A stretch of 64,000 bases of DNA from Bacillota bacterium. GTDB taxonomy: Bacteria; Bacillota; UBA4882; UBA8346. This document shows, one piece after another, positions 27,125-35,272 of the stretch (its first letter is position 1; each line of letters starts with the position of its first letter). The DNA lies in assembly GCA_023392595.1 (NCBI GenBank), contig JAEVYU010000012.1:218746-282745 (forward strand), written 5' to 3'. The notes beneath the pieces are model-generated. The model saw nothing but the letters and a program-made list of their open reading frames with translations. It did no database searches and was not told the DNA's origin. The translations under genes and the position numbers were made by a program.

Positions 27125-27907
27125 CTAATGCAGTTCCGCCGCTGCTTTTTCGGGATCCGGTGGGCTCTGAGGATGAGGCGCGGACGCGCCAAAGCCTCTC
27201 CCCGCCTTCATCGGTTCAGGCATAACTTCGGATATTGCGGCCATCACATCCGCTTGCTTTTGGGTAATGACTCCAGATTGGACCAATAGGGCAAAAAAGT
27301 CATTCGATTTATCTTTGATGCCTTTATCTTTCTCAAATTTTTCGATATGTTTTTTACTGGGTCCATTTGAAATTTTGTCAATATAAAACTTTAAAATAAT
27401 ATCTTTTTGCTTAACGGTAATTGCTTTAGAATGAACAAGTCCATCGAGTTTCTTTTGCAGATCGGCTTTCATTTTTTCCAGATCCGGCCGATATGGCATT
27501 TCTCGTAATCCGGGAAAATCGCTAGGAGCAACTCTCTCAATAACCGCTGCCTGGGCTTGGTTGATCACAACGTCCTTTACCAGTAAATGAATTGGATTAT
27601 TGCCTTCTTTTGGAGGCTCAGCCATAGCCTTTGAATCCACCGGCTTTGCATCTTTCCTCGCCTTTTCAAAATACTCAATGATTTTTCCTTTTTGCTCAGG
27701 GGTGATTGCTTTTACCGCAACCAGTTCATCAAGGGCCTTCCCAAATTCCCCAACCGTTTCAACAGATCCCGCCGGCGGCGCTCCAGGCTCCCCCTGGAAT
27801 CCCTCCAATACCTTCGGGGCCGTGTTATCTGCCCCAAAAACCATTCCGATAATTCCAAACATCAAAAGCCCGACCACAAGCATTGCCCAGAATTTTTTTG
27901 CTACCAT
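27125..27907 (-). CDS. Exported protein with four DUF2680-like helical repeats
   Basis: 260 residues from the ATG of MVAKKFWAM (GGAGG 7 nt upstream; the longer open frame is not supported). A signal peptide covers about 1-26, with cleavage near VFGADN. The mature part repeats a motif of about 20 residues four times: LDELVAVKAITPEQKGKII, LLVKDVVINQAQAAVI, LDGLVHSKAITVKQKDIIL and LLVQSGVITQKQADVM. It matches the DUF2680-like pattern (L..LV..G.IT..QAD.I). No enzymatic residues are evident. It diverges from the ger operon 184 bp away, but a functional link is only a guess. Confidence 0.7.
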   Translation of the reverse strand: MVAKKFWAMLVVGLLMFGIIGMVFGADNTAPKVLEGFQGEPGAPPAGSVETVGEFGKALDELVAVKAITPEQKGKIIEYFEKARKDAKPVDSKAMAEPPKEGNNPIHLLVKDVVINQAQAAVIERVAPSDFPGLREMPYRPDLEKMKADLQKKLDGLVHSKAITVKQKDIILKFYIDKISNGPSKKHIEKFEKDKGIKDKSNDFFALLVQSGVITQKQADVMAAISEVMPEPMKAGRGFGASAPHPQSPPDPEKAAAELH

Positions 27908-28025
27908 CAAAATACCTCCTCTATTTTTGTAATTCATAATCTTATTGTAAACACGCTTTATGTCGATCGAGTGAACGCTAGGTGTATGTACTGTGATCAT
28001 CATCTTCTCTGATCCCTTCACAACT

Positions 28026-28056
28026 TGCATAGCGTTTTAATTTTTAATCCATAATA
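28026..28056 (+). promoter_or_regulatory. Candidate sigma-G promoter of the ger operon
   Basis: TGCATA (28026-28031) and CATAATA (28050-28056), 18 bp apart, close to the sigma-G consensus (TGMATA, 17-18 bp, CATWMTA). Ger receptor operons are made in the forespore under sigma-G, so the position 36 bp before gerKA fits. Confidence 0.45.
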
Positions 28057-28091
28057 AATCCGAATCAACGAATGGAAATTAAAGGAATACC

Positions 28092-29708
28092 ATGTACCGT
28101 CGCCTAAAACGTCGTATATTCAAAAAAATGCTTCAAGAAATTGAGCACATCAAAATGGAATTTGCAGGGGATATTGCTCCATCGGAAAATATCTCAAGCA
28201 ATCTTCAAAGCAATTTACAGAAGATCAACAACGCTCTTCATTCTAGCGCGGATTTAATGATCCGCCAGTTTACCATCAATATTAAAAATAGTCCTAAGGC
28301 AGCCTTAGTTTTTATTGATGGACTAACTGATAAAAAACAAATCGAATGGAGTATTTTGCAGCCCTTAATGGCTCAATCGCTGGAAGAATTAACATTATCA
28401 GTGCAGCAGGATTTATTAAAGCACATTAAAACCCAACTCATTACAACCGGGGATGCCAAAGAAATGGATGCTTTATCCGAAGTTATTGAGAGTATTTTGA
28501 AGGGTGATACGGCTCTGTTTGTCGATGGGGTTTCATCTGCTATTATTATGAGTACTCCTGGTTGGGAAAAACGCGGGATTAAAGAGCCGGATTCAGAAGT
28601 CAATATCCGGGGCCCACGGGATGGCTTTGTCGAAACACTTCGGACGAATACAGCCCTGCTGCGCCGAAAGATCAGCCATCCAGACTTAACCTTGATTTCG
28701 ATGACAATTGGTCAAAAAACCAAAACCAATGTCTGCATCGCTTACTTAAAAGGAATCGCTCCAGATGCCCTCATTACGGAAATCGAACGAAGATTAAGAA
28801 GGATTCAAACCGATATTATCGTTGGTAGTGGAGGAATTGAGCAATTCATTGAGGATAATCCATTATCTCCCTTTTCCACCCTTGGCTATACCGAAAGACC
28901 CGACGTCTTAGGAGCCAAATTATCGGAAGGCCGGGCCGCCGTCTTTACAGATGGCACTCCGGTCGTCTTAACGATGCCCTTTTTATTCGTGGAAAATTTC
29001 CAATATCCTGATGATTATAACGTGCATTTTATTTATTCGACCTTGATTCGCTGGGTTCGTTATACTGCTTTTGCCATTAGTTTTTTGTCTCCTGCTGCCT
29101 ATGTGGCGTTAACCTCTTTTCATCAGGAATTATTGCCGACGCCATTATTAATTACCATGGTGGCCACCACCGAAACGACTCCTTTCCCCAGAGTAGTTGA
29201 AGTAATCGGTATGGGACTAATCTTTGAGATCATCCGTGAGGGCGGTATCAGATTGCCACGCCCTATCGGCCAGGCGATCAGTATTGTGGGCGCTTTGGTT
29301 ATCGGACAAGCGGTCGTTCAAGCAGGACTGGTAGCCGCACCCACAGTAATCGTCATCGCAATTACCGCGGTGACAACTTTTCTCTTCCCTACCTTAGTGG
29401 ATGAAACAACAATCTTACGCATTTTATTAGTGGTCTTTACCGGATTTTTAGGAGCATTTGGCCTTATAACCGGTTTGCTCGTTATACTCATCCATTTGAC
29501 GGCGATTCGCTCATTCGGTGTACCCTATCTGGCTCCGTTAAGTCCGGTAGAGTTGCGCGGACTTGGCCAGGATGTCTTGATCCGGGCTCCTTGGTGGATG
29601 ATGTGGAAAAGGCCGCAAATGCTTGCTACCGCGGATGCCAAGGAACGGCAGAAGTTCCGCTTGATGCCCCATCCTCCGAAAAAGGAACAGGATAAGCCAC
29701 TAAAATGA
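28092..29708 (+). CDS. gerKA: Spore germinant receptor subunit A (GerKA/GerAA family)
   Basis: 538 residues. A soluble N-terminal domain (about 1-300; GDTALFVDG, RGPRDGFVETLRTNTALLRRK) is followed by about five membrane helices (about 300-500) with the family motifs YPDDYNVHF, TTETTPFPRVVEVIGMGLIFEIIREGGIRLPRPIGQAISIVGALVIGQA and SFGVPYLAPLSP. It forms the core of the inner-membrane complex that senses germinants in the dormant spore. AAAGGA lies before the ATG. First gene of gerKA-gerKC-gerKB plus a small membrane protein; the next start overlaps the stop (ATGA). Confidence 0.96.
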   Translation: MYRRLKRRIFKKMLQEIEHIKMEFAGDIAPSENISSNLQSNLQKINNALHSSADLMIRQFTINIKNSPKAALVFIDGLTDKKQIEWSILQPLMAQSLEELTLSVQQDLLKHIKTQLITTGDAKEMDALSEVIESILKGDTALFVDGVSSAIIMSTPGWEKRGIKEPDSEVNIRGPRDGFVETLRTNTALLRRKISHPDLTLISMTIGQKTKTNVCIAYLKGIAPDALITEIERRLRRIQTDIIVGSGGIEQFIEDNPLSPFSTLGYTERPDVLGAKLSEGRAAVFTDGTPVVLTMPFLFVENFQYPDDYNVHFIYSTLIRWVRYTAFAISFLSPAAYVALTSFHQELLPTPLLITMVATTETTPFPRVVEVIGMGLIFEIIREGGIRLPRPIGQAISIVGALVIGQAVVQAGLVAAPTVIVIAITAVTTFLFPTLVDETTILRILLVVFTGFLGAFGLITGLLVILIHLTAIRSFGVPYLAPLSPVELRGLGQDVLIRAPWWMMWKRPQMLATADAKERQKFRLMPHPPKKEQDKPLK

Positions 29709-30889
29709 AAAAATCAATTATTTATTGGTTTTGCCGGTTTTCGCTCATCATTATTGTTTTATTCACCAACGGCTGTTGGAGCTACCACGAACTCAACCAA
29801 CTGGCTGTAGTCGCCGGGACGGCAATTGATCGCGGCAAAAAGCCGGGAACTGTTCAATTAACATTACAGATCTTTAAACCCAACGCATCCCAATCCGGAG
29901 GTGGAAGCGGCGGAACTAGCGGTGGTGGCGGAAGCCAGCAACAACCCTTTATAGTTAAATCCAGGACTGGAAAAACAGTTTTTGATGCGGCACAGAATTT
30001 TCTCGCGGAAACCGACCGCAAGCTATACTGGCCTCATAATCAAGTGATCATTCTAGGCAATGAGCAAGCTAGTCATGGGGTCCGCCTGGTACTCGATTAC
30101 TTTATCCGGAACAATGAACCACGGCCAACAATGTGGATTTTGGTTGCCGAAGACGGGGCCGGCGCTATTTTAAATGCTCCTGGTGAGCTGGAAAAAGTCT
30201 CCGCTATGGAAATCAGCCAGTTGATACAAGTCCAATCATTCTCCTCCAAGAATGTGATGATCAATTTACAGGATTTTGCGACCCGCTTATTAAGTAAAAC
30301 CGTCGCGCCAATCGCCACACTCATTCGAATCAATGAGGTCGGCGGTAAGAAAAGACTGAGCCTAAGCGGTACGGCTGTTTTTAAAGGCGACCGCCTGGTT
30401 GGCACATTGGATAGCCGGCAAACCCGAGGATTATTATGGGTGCAGGGTAAAATCAACCATGGAGCCATTATTATCAATGTTCCGGGCGGAAAAGCCGGAC
30501 TTGAGATCACCCGTTCCCGCACCAAAGTCAAAGCGGTACGCCTCAAAGACAAGTTCAAAATCAAAGTCAGTATTCATGAAGAAGGAAACCTCGACTGCCA
30601 AATGAGTCCGGAAGAATTGACCAAACCGGACAAGTTAAAATCTTTGGCCCGGCGCGAGGCAGACCTCATCAAGAATGAGATCAACGCAGCGCTAGCTAAA
30701 GCCAAGAAGTTTAACGCCGATATTTTCGGATTCAGCGAAGTAATCCACAAATCGAATCCCAAAGAGTGGCGAACTATGAAAGAGAAATGGGACCAAATCT
30801 TTCCCCGGCTTCAGGTAGACCTAGACGTTAACTGCGTTATTCACTCGGTGGGATTGACAACCCCGCCGCTGGTGCCTCCGCCGGAATAA
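29705..30889 (+). CDS. gerKC: Spore germination lipoprotein GerKC (Ger(x)C family)
   Basis: 394 residues. Signal peptide with lipobox LFTNGC (Cys24), followed by WSYHELNQLAVVAGTAID, the usual start of GerC proteins. A Gly/Ser-rich linker near 63-78 (GGGSGGTSGGGG) is inserted before QPFIVKSRTGKTVFDAAQNF, longer than I expect. The C-terminal domain ends PKEWRTMKEKWDQIFPRLQVDLDVNCVIHSVG. As the peripheral lipoprotein of the receptor it requires Lgt, so an intact lgt must exist elsewhere. Start overlaps the gerKA stop by 4 bp. Confidence 0.95.
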   Translation: MKKSIIYWFCRFSLIIIVLFTNGCWSYHELNQLAVVAGTAIDRGKKPGTVQLTLQIFKPNASQSGGGSGGTSGGGGSQQQPFIVKSRTGKTVFDAAQNFLAETDRKLYWPHNQVIILGNEQASHGVRLVLDYFIRNNEPRPTMWILVAEDGAGAILNAPGELEKVSAMEISQLIQVQSFSSKNVMINLQDFATRLLSKTVAPIATLIRINEVGGKKRLSLSGTAVFKGDRLVGTLDSRQTRGLLWVQGKINHGAIIINVPGGKAGLEITRSRTKVKAVRLKDKFKIKVSIHEEGNLDCQMSPEELTKPDKLKSLARREADLIKNEINAALAKAKKFNADIFGFSEVIHKSNPKEWRTMKEKWDQIFPRLQVDLDVNCVIHSVGLTTPPLVPPPE

Positions 30890-30916
30890 AGAAAAAGGGA
30901 AAGGACAGACCAGGAA

Positions 30917-32005
30917 TTGAACATTGAAAAGGGCAAAATATCGAGTTCACAATTAATATTTCTGATAGTCGGTTTCATTGAAGGATCAACTTTTTTGGTC
31001 TATTTTGTATCCAACCTTGCAAAACATGACACCTGGCTGACGATATTATCCGGCCTGGCAATCATCGTTCCCTTGGGCTATATCTACGCCTTACTTGCCG
31101 AAAAATTTCCCGGTTTCAATCTTGCTCAGATTCATAGGATTGTTTATGGCCGTTATTTGGGTACAACGATTTCCTTTTTTTATTTAGGTTATTTTTTGCT
31201 GATCTTGTCTTTAAACATCAAAGATGTAGGTGACTTTTATATTAATTTTTTTATGCGGGACACCCCCATAGAGGTTTTTTCAATTATTTTCACTTGTGTC
31301 TGTGCTTACGCAGCCTGGAACGGCATCGAGGTGTTGGCCCGAATCACCCCCTTTATTGTAACTTATGTTTCCCTCATAGTTACCGGCACGACTTTTATGT
31401 TGCTTCCCAAGATGGATTTCTCTAATTTTCTCCCCCTCGGAGAACTGTCATTTAAAAATTTTATTCACAGTACCCAGATCATTGCTGAAATTCCCCTTGG
31501 AGAATTGATTGTTTTTCTACCCCTCACATTCGCTTTAAATGATAATAAGCCTAAGGCAAAAACTTTCTTATCCGGTTTATTATTGGCAGCGGCCTTTTTT
31601 ATGATTGTTACTATCCGGAATACGGCCGTGCTCGGCAACACCGAAGCCCTATTGGTTTCACCATCATTTCAGGTTGCCCGGCTGATTAATTTCGGGTTTT
31701 TATCCAGGCTAGATATCTTATTTGCGGCCGGGCATACCTTCGGGATATTTTTGAAATGCAGCGTCTTATTTTATATTACTGCATTATTCTTATCCCAAAT
31801 ACTTGAGCTGCGAACATATTTACCAATGCTCTTTCCTTTGGGATGCATCACGATTATTCTAGGGATTATCTTATATCCGTCATCAACCGCTCATCTTCAA
31901 AGTGCTCAAAATGTTGAGATTATGTACTTTTTCCCTCTCATATTTATTTTTCCACCTTTATCGTTATTCATCGCCAAAATACGTAATCTGCCGAAGAAAG
32001 GGTGA
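30917..32005 (+). CDS. gerKB: Spore germination permease GerKB (endospore germination family)
   Basis: 362 residues, about ten membrane helices, amino acid permease-like (GerAB family). SSQLIFLIVGFIEGSTFLVYF at the start and MDFSNFLPLGE in the middle are typical. It binds the germinant, usually an amino acid or sugar, and starts the response. The start is a TTG about 12 nt after AAAGGA; no ATG fits. Third gene of the operon. Confidence 0.93.
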   Translation: MNIEKGKISSSQLIFLIVGFIEGSTFLVYFVSNLAKHDTWLTILSGLAIIVPLGYIYALLAEKFPGFNLAQIHRIVYGRYLGTTISFFYLGYFLLILSLNIKDVGDFYINFFMRDTPIEVFSIIFTCVCAYAAWNGIEVLARITPFIVTYVSLIVTGTTFMLLPKMDFSNFLPLGELSFKNFIHSTQIIAEIPLGELIVFLPLTFALNDNKPKAKTFLSGLLLAAAFFMIVTIRNTAVLGNTEALLVSPSFQVARLINFGFLSRLDILFAAGHTFGIFLKCSVLFYITALFLSQILELRTYLPMLFPLGCITIILGIILYPSSTAHLQSAQNVEIMYFFPLIFIFPPLSLFIAKIRNLPKKG

Positions 32006-32021
32006 AAATTTAAGAAAGCCA

Positions 32022-32237
32022 ATGACCTTTCTAGTAATTATTATTTTTATTTTGGTTGCTTCTTTCCAAATACCAATTCTTTTAAAGAAAAAATATTGGC
32101 GGGAACTTATTGCCTTTTCCTTTTTTCATACCATAGCATTCATTTTAAGCCTGTTATATGTCTTAGGTGTCCAGATACCGAGTCCAATGCTGTTCATCAA
32201 ATATGTACTCGAGGACATTTTGCATCTGAAATATTAA
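32022..32237 (+). CDS. Small two-helix membrane protein at the end of the ger operon
   Basis: 71 residues from the ATG at 32022. Two membrane helices (about 3-18 and 30-52) flank a basic loop (KKKYWRE). It begins 17 bp after gerKB, in the position where many Clostridia encode a small fourth receptor-associated protein (GerD-like/YfkT-type annotations vary). There is an AAGAAAG site before it. Function unproven; the position suggests a receptor accessory. Confidence 0.65.
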   Translation: MTFLVIIIFILVASFQIPILLKKKYWRELIAFSFFHTIAFILSLLYVLGVQIPSPMLFIKYVLEDILHLKY

Positions 32238-32278
32238 TCCGCCGGAAATTAATAAAAACAGCCTAAAGAGTCAAAAAA

Positions 32279-32307
32279 GAAAAGACATACATATTGTATA
32301 TCTTTTC
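32279..32307 (+). terminator. Hairpin after the ger operon
   Basis: Imperfect stem GAAAAGA-c-ATACA / TGTAT-a-TCTTTTC around a 3-nt loop, 42 bp past the last ger gene. Its AT-rich core (acatattgtatatc) matches the core of the inverted-repeat family at 43544, so it may be a worn copy of that element. Confidence 0.45.
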
Positions 32308-32353
32308 ATTGATGAACCCTTTATTATATAGATGCTCTCCGATGACGTAGTAT

Positions 32354-33958
32354 TTATTTTCCTGCTTTACTTTTATTATGCAAATAAGCCCAGATAATAT
32401 CATTAACTTTCTCTGTATATGAACAGGTTATCTTCAATTCAGGAGCCCCGAAGCCTCCAAAATAAACCCCTCTTCCAGGTGTTCCACCGGTTCCAGGTCC
32501 CACAGGGGGTATTGGGGTTGGAGTTGCCCACGGATTGGGCTTATCCCCGGGTTTGCTTGGATCCAACATACCGATTTTGAACTTATCACAAAGTTTAATT
32601 CCATCATATAAAGTGGCTGTCACGGATGGATAGACCGGAGTGGTTCCCACTTCTGACAAATTGCCATCTTCATCAACAATATAAAGAACAATATAAGTTG
32701 GTTTACTGTTTGATCCGAAAAGAACCCTTCTTCCTTTGATATCACAATCTATTTTGATGGATTCCACGTCATTGATCCCGCTTAAATCCACTTCCAATGA
32801 CTTGCTGGAGGGAGGCAACATATATGTCTTGGGACTAATTTTCATTTCCCGAATGTATTTCTTATATAATTCCTCAAATTTAGCGTTTTCTCTGGTACTG
32901 GGTACTCGGGCATCTGAATCGAGCTTGCGAACTATTTCCAGTTGCTCATTAATTTTATCTACGTTTAAGCGGCACTCCGACAATAAATCAAAACTCAGCT
33001 TGGAATTGGCAATCATATAATTCATAAAGGCCAGGTGTTTGTCCCATTCATCAGCCATATTCAAATAATCAGTAATATTATAAAAACGATCTTCCGGGCG
33101 ATTGTCTATATTCGTATAATCCTTTAATTCCCAAGTAATAATTTCAGGAGGACCTGCATTAGCCCTCTTTAATAAGTCTCTAAAATCATCATTGGTATAT
33201 GGACCCGAATTATTACTGAGATTGGTTCCGAACACACTGCTTCTGATATTTACATCCCCTAATCTTTCTCCGGCAAAAGCCGATTCTTGCGCTGATAACC
33301 GGACCCCGAATATTTTTTTCAGATTAAGCTCCATTGCCCGTTTAATCGCGTTCTTCGCCCGGGTTGAATACGAGGAAAAATCTGAAATATCCGCTTGGTA
33401 AATCACAAAAAACATTTTCCCAAAAGTTACTGCGCTTACATACTTATCACCAAATGTTTTAAAAAAAATTTTGGGATTACTTTTAAAAATAGAAAGACCC
33501 TCATCCGTCATGATTGGCATTTCGCTGGAAAAAAACTTTTTATCTTCTTGTTTCCAATATCCGATGAGGGTAATTTTATCCGCCGAAAAAGAGGTATTGC
33601 TGATAATCGAATCAGTAATTCGCGATTTTAATGTTGAATCCGGGGCCCCCGAATTGGAGGAAAAATTGTTTAAAAGCTTGTCTTCCAATTCCTTTTTGGA
33701 ATCAACGAAATAATAAGCCGTGCTATTCATGATTCCTGGTAAACTACTATCAATATTGGTGCTATATTTTAAACATTTATTATCTGAAATAAAATTGCGG
33801 TTCAGGGAATTGAATCCCTTCCCCAAAATATCGATCTCGCCCGGTGAGATAAGCGACTTAATCGTACTTGCATCCCCCGCGAACCCGCTTAAAACCCAAA
33901 AGGATAAAACAAGTATTCCTAAGGCTGCAGTTTTAACTTGTAATGCTATCTTTTTCAT
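32354..33958 (-). CDS. Exported protein of unknown function
   Basis: 534 residues from the ATG of MKKIALQVK, with GGAGG 4 nt upstream. A signal peptide covers about 1-27, with cleavage near GFAGDA. The mature protein is polar, with a single Cys pair region (KCLKY; SECRLN). A Pro/Gly-rich segment near 470-505 (WATPTPIPPVGPGTGGTPGRG) precedes a short C-terminal tail. No membrane helix after the signal, no lipobox, no recognised catalytic motif. I do not recognise a family. In a double-membraned cell it would be periplasmic or secreted. It lies next to an outer-membrane barrel gene on the same strand. Confidence 0.7.
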   Translation of the reverse strand: MKKIALQVKTAALGILVLSFWVLSGFAGDASTIKSLISPGEIDILGKGFNSLNRNFISDNKCLKYSTNIDSSLPGIMNSTAYYFVDSKKELEDKLLNNFSSNSGAPDSTLKSRITDSIISNTSFSADKITLIGYWKQEDKKFFSSEMPIMTDEGLSIFKSNPKIFFKTFGDKYVSAVTFGKMFFVIYQADISDFSSYSTRAKNAIKRAMELNLKKIFGVRLSAQESAFAGERLGDVNIRSSVFGTNLSNNSGPYTNDDFRDLLKRANAGPPEIITWELKDYTNIDNRPEDRFYNITDYLNMADEWDKHLAFMNYMIANSKLSFDLLSECRLNVDKINEQLEIVRKLDSDARVPSTRENAKFEELYKKYIREMKISPKTYMLPPSSKSLEVDLSGINDVESIKIDCDIKGRRVLFGSNSKPTYIVLYIVDEDGNLSEVGTTPVYPSVTATLYDGIKLCDKFKIGMLDPSKPGDKPNPWATPTPIPPVGPGTGGTPGRGVYFGGFGAPELKITCSYTEKVNDIIWAYLHNKSKAGK

Positions 33959-34179
33959 TTTACCTCCTGTAATCAATGAAACCAGTGCACTTATTAGAGA
34001 GATTCTTACTATGCAGACAGAGGTGCATTGTTCTATCAATAATTATCGTTCCATTAAATTTGAATTTTCTTTGAATCTCTAAATAACCATTCAAATTTTT
34101 GAGGATTTTAATTTAGCGGTCAAATTAATTTTTCCCCGTTAATCAATCACCCTTTGGCTCATTTCCAAAAAAAGTATAA

Positions 34180-34296
34180 AGGGGCTGCTCCAAAAGTAAC
34201 TTTGCTGATTAAAATATACAATACATAATAATTTCCTGTGTTCATCACCATATCGTATATCTCATTGATTCTAAAGTACTTTTTGAACAGCCTCTG
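34180..34296. repeat. 117-bp nested inverted repeat, copy A
   Basis: Ends AGGGGCTGCTCCAAAAGT and ACTTTTTGAACAGCCTCT form an imperfect 18-bp terminal inverted repeat; the AT-rich core carries a second, inner inverted repeat (ATATACAAT / ATCGTATAT). It has the same length and end sequences as copy C at 43544. It occupies the 33959-34337 gap, in which I see no gene. Confidence 0.65.
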
Positions 34297-34337
34297 TTTA
34301 TGCCTATGTAAATTATTCTCTTGAATCCATACAATGA

Positions 34338-34943
34338 CTAATAGCTAAATCCCACTCCAAGCTCGAGACCAGTCGATTTATACATAAAATCAACCAAACC
34401 GTTGGCATAAAAAAAACTGCCTTCCATAAAATAAAATTTCGATTTGGCCTGTAAAAACATTGATAAATTTGTAGCGTTATCCGATGTAACGACCGAGAGG
34501 CCAGGTCCTAAAAGGAGATCAATTCCTCCCGAATCCATGATTAACGGCCTGAAGGCAGCTACCCGAAATATACCGATACCATCACCGGATTTATCTTTGG
34601 TGTGCAGGTACGACAGACTCGTCAGCAAACTTTCATTGCTGTTGAAATCCGAAAAAATTTCATAATACCCTTTGGATGTATCAAAAGTTGTTTTTACGCC
34701 AACCGTTGCAAAGCCGACAGGAATAGCAATTCCGCAAGATGAACCCCTGAAAGAACCGATACTATTATCTCCAAAATCACCACTTCCCATATGATCCCAA
34801 GAAAAGAACAAGTTCATTTTACCGGGTTCTTCCAAAAACGGTGCGGCGGATACAGCAGCAACGTTAATCCCTAATAACATCATCATCGTACAAACAAGTA
34901 ACAACCCTTTGAAATATAACCTGCCATTTACTTTTTTATGCAT
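34338..34943 (-). CDS. Predicted outer-membrane beta-barrel protein
   Basis: 201 residues. A clear signal peptide of about 33 residues (basic MHKKVNGRLYFK, then a hydrophobic core, cleavage near VSAAPF) is followed by alternating polar and hydrophobic strands. The protein ends ...GLELGVGFSY with a terminal aromatic residue, the BAM recognition signal of outer-membrane barrels. At this size it would have about eight strands. No family recognised. GGAGGCCCAG precedes the ATG. Good evidence for an outer membrane when taken with the LptD-like gene next to it. Confidence 0.65.
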   Translation of the reverse strand: MHKKVNGRLYFKGLLLVCTMMMLLGINVAAVSAAPFLEEPGKMNLFFSWDHMGSGDFGDNSIGSFRGSSCGIAIPVGFATVGVKTTFDTSKGYYEIFSDFNSNESLLTSLSYLHTKDKSGDGIGIFRVAAFRPLIMDSGGIDLLLGPGLSVVTSDNATNLSMFLQAKSKFYFMEGSFFYANGLVDFMYKSTGLELGVGFSY

Positions 34944-35272
34944 CTGGGCCTCCTTGATAAATGTCGTAAATCCTGATATTGATTTTAAAATGGAAATTGC
35001 GTTTTATCCCTTACGCTTTAATCCTTAAATCTCAGGGAAAAACAGTTTTGATATTATTTCCCGATATTGTCGTTAAAACTTTAAGATGTCCTCCGTGATA
35101 AAACCAAAAAGAATTTTGAGCCGAAATACCCGCCTATATAATATACCATTACGTTTTATTTATCAATTCGATTCTATTAATTAAATTCCTTTAGCAGGAA
35201 AAATTTTTGCCTAAATTTAACTAAATGCGTATGAATTCATCGAATATTGTTGGTTATCGATTCGCTTTCGAT
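34944..35272. other. Intergenic gap between barrel gene and lptD
   Basis: About 330 bp, AT-rich. Apart from the AAGGAGG of the barrel gene I see no convincing ORF, hairpin terminator or repeat. Confidence 0.5.
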
